From Rhizomicrobium sp. (GTDB lineage Bacteria; Pseudomonadota; Alphaproteobacteria; Micropepsales; Micropepsaceae): 36,048 nt of DNA. Every line of letters begins with the position of its first letter. Within the stretch, counting starts at the first letter, position 1. The translations under genes and the position numbers were made by a program. The stretch spans positions 1 through 36,048 of the forward strand of contig JANWJQ010000106.1 in the NCBI GenBank assembly GCA_025451875.1. Direction: 5' to 3'. Under the pieces are notes generated by a model. That model was not told the DNA's origin, did no database searches, and was given only the letters and a program-made list of their open reading frames with translations. This document shows positions 33,149 to 36,048 of the stretch, piece after piece.

Positions 33149-34321
33149 TCACGCAAATGCGCCACGCAGTTGCATCGCCAGATCGCGGCGCTCCCAGGAG
33201 AACCCGCCGTCGGCATCCGGCGCGCGCCCGAAATGGCCATAGGCAGCGGTGCGCGCGTAGATCGGCTTGTTCAGGCTCAGATGCTCGCGAATGCCGCGCG
33301 GGCTGAGATCCATCAATTCTTGCAGCGTCCTCGCAAGACGCGTCTCGTCCACGGCTCCGGTGCCGTCCGTGTTCACATAGACGGACAGCGGCTTGGACAC
33401 CCCGATCGCATAGGACAACTGGATAGTGCAGCGTTCGGCCAGCCCCGACGCGACAACATTCTTCGCCAGATAGCGCGCGGCATAAGCTGCCGAACGATCC
33501 ACTTTCGTCGGATCCTTGCCGCTGAATGCGCCGCCGCCATGCGGGGCAGCGCCGCCATAGGTATCGACGATGATTTTGCGGCCCGTCAGCCCGCAGTCGC
33601 CATCGGGTCCGCCGATCACGAAACGGCCTGTGGGATTCACGTAGAAGTCCGCGTCGTCGCACATCCAGCTTTCCGGCAGCGCGCGCATGACATGCGGGCG
33701 GACGATGTCGCGCACGTCGTCCTGCTCCAGCTCTTCGCTGTGCTGCGTGGAGACGACGATGGATGTGGCACGCACGGGTTTGCCGTCCCGATATTCCAGC
33801 GTCACCTGGCTCTTCGCATCCGGTCCCAGCAGCGGCTCCGCCCAGCCATGCCGCGCCTCCGACAGCGAGCGCAGGATCGCATGGGCATAGTGGATGGGCG
33901 CCGGCATCAGCTCCAGCGTTTCGTTGCAGGCATAGCCGAACATGATGCCCTGATCGCCCGCGCCTTCATCCTTGTTGCCGGCCGCATCCACGCCTTGCGC
34001 GATATCGGCGGACTGGCTGTGCAACAGGCAATCGATCTGCGCGGTGCGCCAGTGAAAGCCGTCCTGGACATAGCCAATGTCCTTGATCGCGTTTCGCGCG
34101 CGCTCGATCAGCGCATTGCGGTTGAGCAGCGAATGTCCACGCACCTCGCCGGCCAGAACCACGCGGTTGGTGGTCGCCAGGGTTTCGCAGGCCACGCGCG
34201 CCTCCGGATCGGCCGCAAGAAACAGGTCCACGATCTCATCCGAAATGCGGTCGCACACCTTGTCGGGATGGCCTTCGGAAACCGACTCGCTGGTGAACAG
34301 AAATGTCTTCGGCGCGCTCAT
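33149..34321 (-). CDS. metK: S-adenosylmethionine synthetase
   Basis: 390 residues, full length. Signatures: [45 protein letters not shown]-like region replaced by [20 protein letters not shown], and [19 protein letters not shown]; all ATP and methionine loops are present. It makes S-adenosylmethionine from methionine and ATP. A housekeeping metK would not normally sit in a catabolic island; here it is paired with purU and preceded by the shared operator (34383-34414). It may be the sole copy or a dedicated second copy. GGGA lies 10 bases before the ATG; a CCGAG/CTCGG hairpin is in the leader. Confidence 0.95.
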   Translation of the reverse strand: MSAPKTFLFTSESVSEGHPDKVCDRISDEIVDLFLAADPEARVACETLATTNRVVLAGEVRGHSLLNRNALIERARNAIKDIGYVQDGFHWRTAQIDCLLHSQSADIAQGVDAAGNKDEGAGDQGIMFGYACNETLELMPAPIHYAHAILRSLSEARHGWAEPLLGPDAKSQVTLEYRDGKPVRATSIVVSTQHSEELEQDDVRDIVRPHVMRALPESWMCDDADFYVNPTGRFVIGGPDGDCGLTGRKIIVDTYGGAAPHGGGAFSGKDPTKVDRSAAYAARYLAKNVVASGLAERCTIQLSYAIGVSKPLSVYVNTDGTGAVDETRLARTLQELMDLSPRGIREHLSLNKPIYARTAAYGHFGRAPDADGGFSWERRDLAMQLRGAFA

Positions 34322-34382
34322 TGGTGACTCCCGAGGCGGGCTCGGAGGGGGATGATTTGAGCATCGATTATGGAGTGATTTC

Positions 34383-34414
34383 TTCGATTATCGAAGCGTT
34401 TTTCGATAGTGAGG
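34383..34414 (-). promoter_or_regulatory. Double IclR-type operator upstream of metK-purU
   Basis: TTCGATTATCGAA (34383-34395), a perfect 13-base palindrome (15 with the flanking C and G), then TTCGATAGTGAGG (34402-34414) with intact left half, 19 bases apart. It is about 60 bases upstream of the metK start, the right place to block or activate transcription. Confidence 0.72.
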
Positions 34415-34490
34415 CCAATCACCGCTTCGCTACAATGTTTTCCTATTTCAAAAAATAATTACCTTGTGATCGTGCTGTGGAACATCTATC

Positions 34491-34560
34491 TCTCCCACGC
34501 TCGAATCGCGCTCAAACCGAAGCTGCCCCGAAAGCCAGCGGTTTTTCTGCGTTTGGCCCG
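34491..34560. repeat. Terminator-like dispersed repeat, copy B
   Basis: Related to 25-95: shared CTCCCA, GCTCGAAT-type stretch, CCGAAAGCC core and TTTTTCTGCGTTTGG end. The hairpin stem is weaker here (GCTG/CAGC), so it probably no longer terminates transcription well. Confidence 0.55.
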
Positions 34561-34715
34561 GAACGTCGATCCACTTTCCGCGCGCGATTCCGATCGCGCG
34601 AAGCGTCAGCGTGAGAACGCGACGACTTTCAAACTTTGTGCAGAACAACACATCGCATCGCACAAAGCGTCGTGGAAGAATGCCAAACAGCTGCGCCGCA
34701 CGCCGAACCCGTCAA

Positions 34716-34769
34716 GGGACAGGTGGATGGATACGGGCAAATGACATTCGCGAAGCTATTGAGAACCTT
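34716..34769. repeat. Diverged repeat, copy 1
   Basis: Aligns without gaps to 35957-36010, with about 38 of 54 positions identical (shared GGGACAGG, GGATGGA, CGAAG and TTGA blocks). The two copies flank the serine hydrolase gene in direct orientation. Confidence 0.4.
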
Positions 34770-34851
34770 CGCCTATTCTGCGCGATCGAGATTCTTCCCG
34801 CTCCGCTCTATCTTTAGTAGCCTCGCCACGATGTAGGCTAGCGCAGAATGC

Positions 34852-35910
34852 TTATTGGAGGGAACGATAAGCCGCATCTATGAGACTTTGTCCCCGGTCG
34901 TTCATAAGGACACCCTCTCCCTGCCTGTTCATGGCGTAACCGAAGCTCATCTTTGCATCGGGTGACGCAAATCCGATTGAGCCGCCCGCCCCTACATGGC
35001 CAAAGGCGTCCTCAGAAAGTATCATGGAGCAATTCGTGCTGTTCGACAGGGCGCGATTATCTACCGACTTCATGAAGCCCAGCGAGAAGCGCGTGGGGAC
35101 CATCAGCGTGGCGTCCTCATGCGAGGCGACAGAGACACTACTCATGCGGCGCAGACTCTCAGTTCCGACGAGCGATACGCCCTTCGCCTGTCCTTGATTA
35201 GCGAGCGGATTGTACAGTTCGGCGAGCCCTCGGGCGTTGGAAACACCGGCTGCAGACCCGATCTCGGCCGCGCGGACTCTGCGATCATTGGCGTTAAAGT
35301 TTCCGGTATTGAGCACAAATCGTGCGGCAGGTCCCATCGGGTCGGTCTCCATTGCGATGGAAATCCTGGACCTTGGATCGCGTGTTCCGGGAATGATCTT
35401 GGACAAGCGCGGTTCGATTTCCTCGGGCAAGCCGATCCAGAAATCGATGCCAAGGGGCTTTGCAATCTCCTCCGCGAAGAATTCGCCCAATCTTTTACCA
35501 GTGCTTCTGTGCACCATCTCACCAACAGTCCACGCCGATGTCAGGCCATGATACCCATGGCGCGTTCCCGGTTTCCAAAATGGAGCCTCAGCCTGGAGCT
35601 GCTCGACCATATATTCATAATCGCATGCAGCTCCGTCCTTTAGCTGTGCACGGATTCCCGGCAGTCCGACAGAATGATCCAGCATCATCGACACAAGAGC
35701 GTCTTCTTTGCCGTTTTGGGCAAATTCCGGCCAATAGCGCCTTACGGGAGCGTCGAGATCGAGCAAACCGCGATCGACAGCCATGTGGGCACACAACGCT
35801 GAGGCGCCCTTGGTACAGGAGAACACGACGCAGATAGTGTCGCGCTGCCAAGGCCTACCATCGGCTCGGCTGCCGCCCCAAAGGTCGACAACCGGTGTGC
35901 CGTCAATCAC
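34852..35910 (-). CDS. Serine hydrolase / beta-lactamase-family esterase, N-terminus damaged
   Basis: 352 residues from GTG 35910. The serine beta-lactamase/EstB-type fold is clear: VFSCTKGASALCAHMAV (Ser31, Lys34 of SxxK), GTRHGYHGLTSAWTVGEMV (catalytic Tyr), and FGHVGAGGSIGFASPD (HxGxGG). Such proteins hydrolyse esters or peptides rather than beta-lactams. Family members normally have about 30 more N-terminal residues before (V/I)DGxPVVDLWGG. Matching residues (SVCVCIVIDG) continue upstream of the GTG with no start codon, so the 5' end is probably frameshifted or lost. No operator of the island type was found. Confidence 0.75.
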   Translation of the reverse strand: MIDGTPVVDLWGGSRADGRPWQRDTICVVFSCTKGASALCAHMAVDRGLLDLDAPVRRYWPEFAQNGKEDALVSMMLDHSVGLPGIRAQLKDGAACDYEYMVEQLQAEAPFWKPGTRHGYHGLTSAWTVGEMVHRSTGKRLGEFFAEEIAKPLGIDFWIGLPEEIEPRLSKIIPGTRDPRSRISIAMETDPMGPAARFVLNTGNFNANDRRVRAAEIGSAAGVSNARGLAELYNPLANQGQAKGVSLVGTESLRRMSSVSVASHEDATLMVPTRFSLGFMKSVDNRALSNSTNCSMILSEDAFGHVGAGGSIGFASPDAKMSFGYAMNRQGEGVLMNDRGQSLIDAAYRSLQ

Positions 35911-35956
35911 GATGCAAACGCAGACTGATCGGGTCCCTACGCAAGCCTTTGCTTGG

Positions 35957-36010
35957 GGGACAGGCGGATGGACACGCTTCGAAGACAGTCACGAAGTGCT
36001 TGAAAAGCCT
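35957..36010. repeat. Diverged repeat, copy 2
   Basis: Partner of 34716-34769. It covers the region where the missing 5' end of the serine hydrolase gene should be, so it may mark the rearrangement that damaged that gene, or be conserved because it is part of that old coding region. Confidence 0.35.
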
Positions 36011-36048
36011 GGTTCACCTCACGCCATTGGCATTTGTCCGTCTCCGCC

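Larger units (their letters stand above)
34415..34851. other. Gene-free region with repeats
   Basis: About 440 bases between metK and the serine hydrolase. It contains copy B of the terminator-like repeat (34491-34560) and a diverged repeat (34716-34769) related to the window end. Open frames are caused by these repeats and lack protein features. Confidence 0.55.

Noticed and set aside
33074-34327. 417-codon open frame on the plus strand
   Set aside because: Antisense shadow of metK and the purU start; metK is unambiguous on the other strand.
34322-34382. SAM-responsive riboswitch in the metK leader
   Set aside because: The leader is short and contains only a simple CCGAG/CTCGG hairpin; conserved core sequences of SAM-II or SAM/SAH riboswitches were not seen.
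34409-34744. 111-codon plus-strand frame
   Set aside because: It runs through the terminator-like repeat and another repeat; the protein is low-complexity and basic.

Overview
The window looks like chromosomal DNA from a GC-rich alphaproteobacterium. Supporting signs are a MucR/Ros-family regulator, a HisKA_2-type PAS histidine kinase with a single-domain response regulator, an RcnB-like secreted protein, TonB-dependent uptake, FNR/FixK-type TTGAT-N4-ATCAA boxes, and a REP-like hairpin. The exact genus cannot be fixed from the sequence. No tRNA, rRNA, CRISPR array, prophage or intact insertion sequence was seen.

Left part (1-13.1 kb): accessory and regulatory genes. In order these are: a terminator-like repeat and a REP-like hairpin; a MucR-type regulator without the usual zinc-binding histidines, next to a truncated MucR paralogue; a double-GNAT acetyltransferase divergent from a LysR-type regulator; an RcnB/glycine-zipper secreted protein; the frameshifted remains of a Crp/Fnr regulator lying between two FNR-type boxes; a MacA-MacB-like efflux pair; a cupin; a response regulator and histidine kinase pair; and two small proteins.

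Middle (13.5-21.6 kb): one tight operon of small XRE regulator, hyfB, hyfC, hyfE, hyfF, hyfG, hyfI and a spermidine-synthase-like protein. The Hyf genes overlap or abut. The large subunit HyfG has lost both Cys pairs that hold the [NiFe] centre (Ser at both places), while the small subunit keeps its four Fe-S cysteines, and there is no ferredoxin-like HyfH/NuoI. This is therefore an energy-converting-hydrogenase-related (Ehr) ion-pumping complex with an unknown electron-transfer partner, not a hydrogenase.

Right part (22.2-34.4 kb): a catabolic island. It holds an alpha/beta hydrolase, two short zinc-type MetE-like methyltransferases, an IclR regulator, a TonB-dependent receptor, a class III CoA-transferase, a citryl-CoA-lyase-like protein, a VOC protein, a PNPOx-like protein, a small secreted protein, and a metK-purU pair. 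Five intergenic regions carry the same operator design: TTCG-N5-CGAA palindromes in tandem at exactly 19-bp spacing, usually one perfect and one degenerate. This links the whole island into one regulon, probably controlled by the local IclR protein. The gene content suggests uptake of an unidentified compound, cobalamin-independent methyl transfer, S-adenosylmethionine formation, release of one-carbon units as formate, and CoA-dependent C-C cleavage. The substrate is not known. The window ends in an N-terminally damaged serine hydrolase and two diverged repeats.
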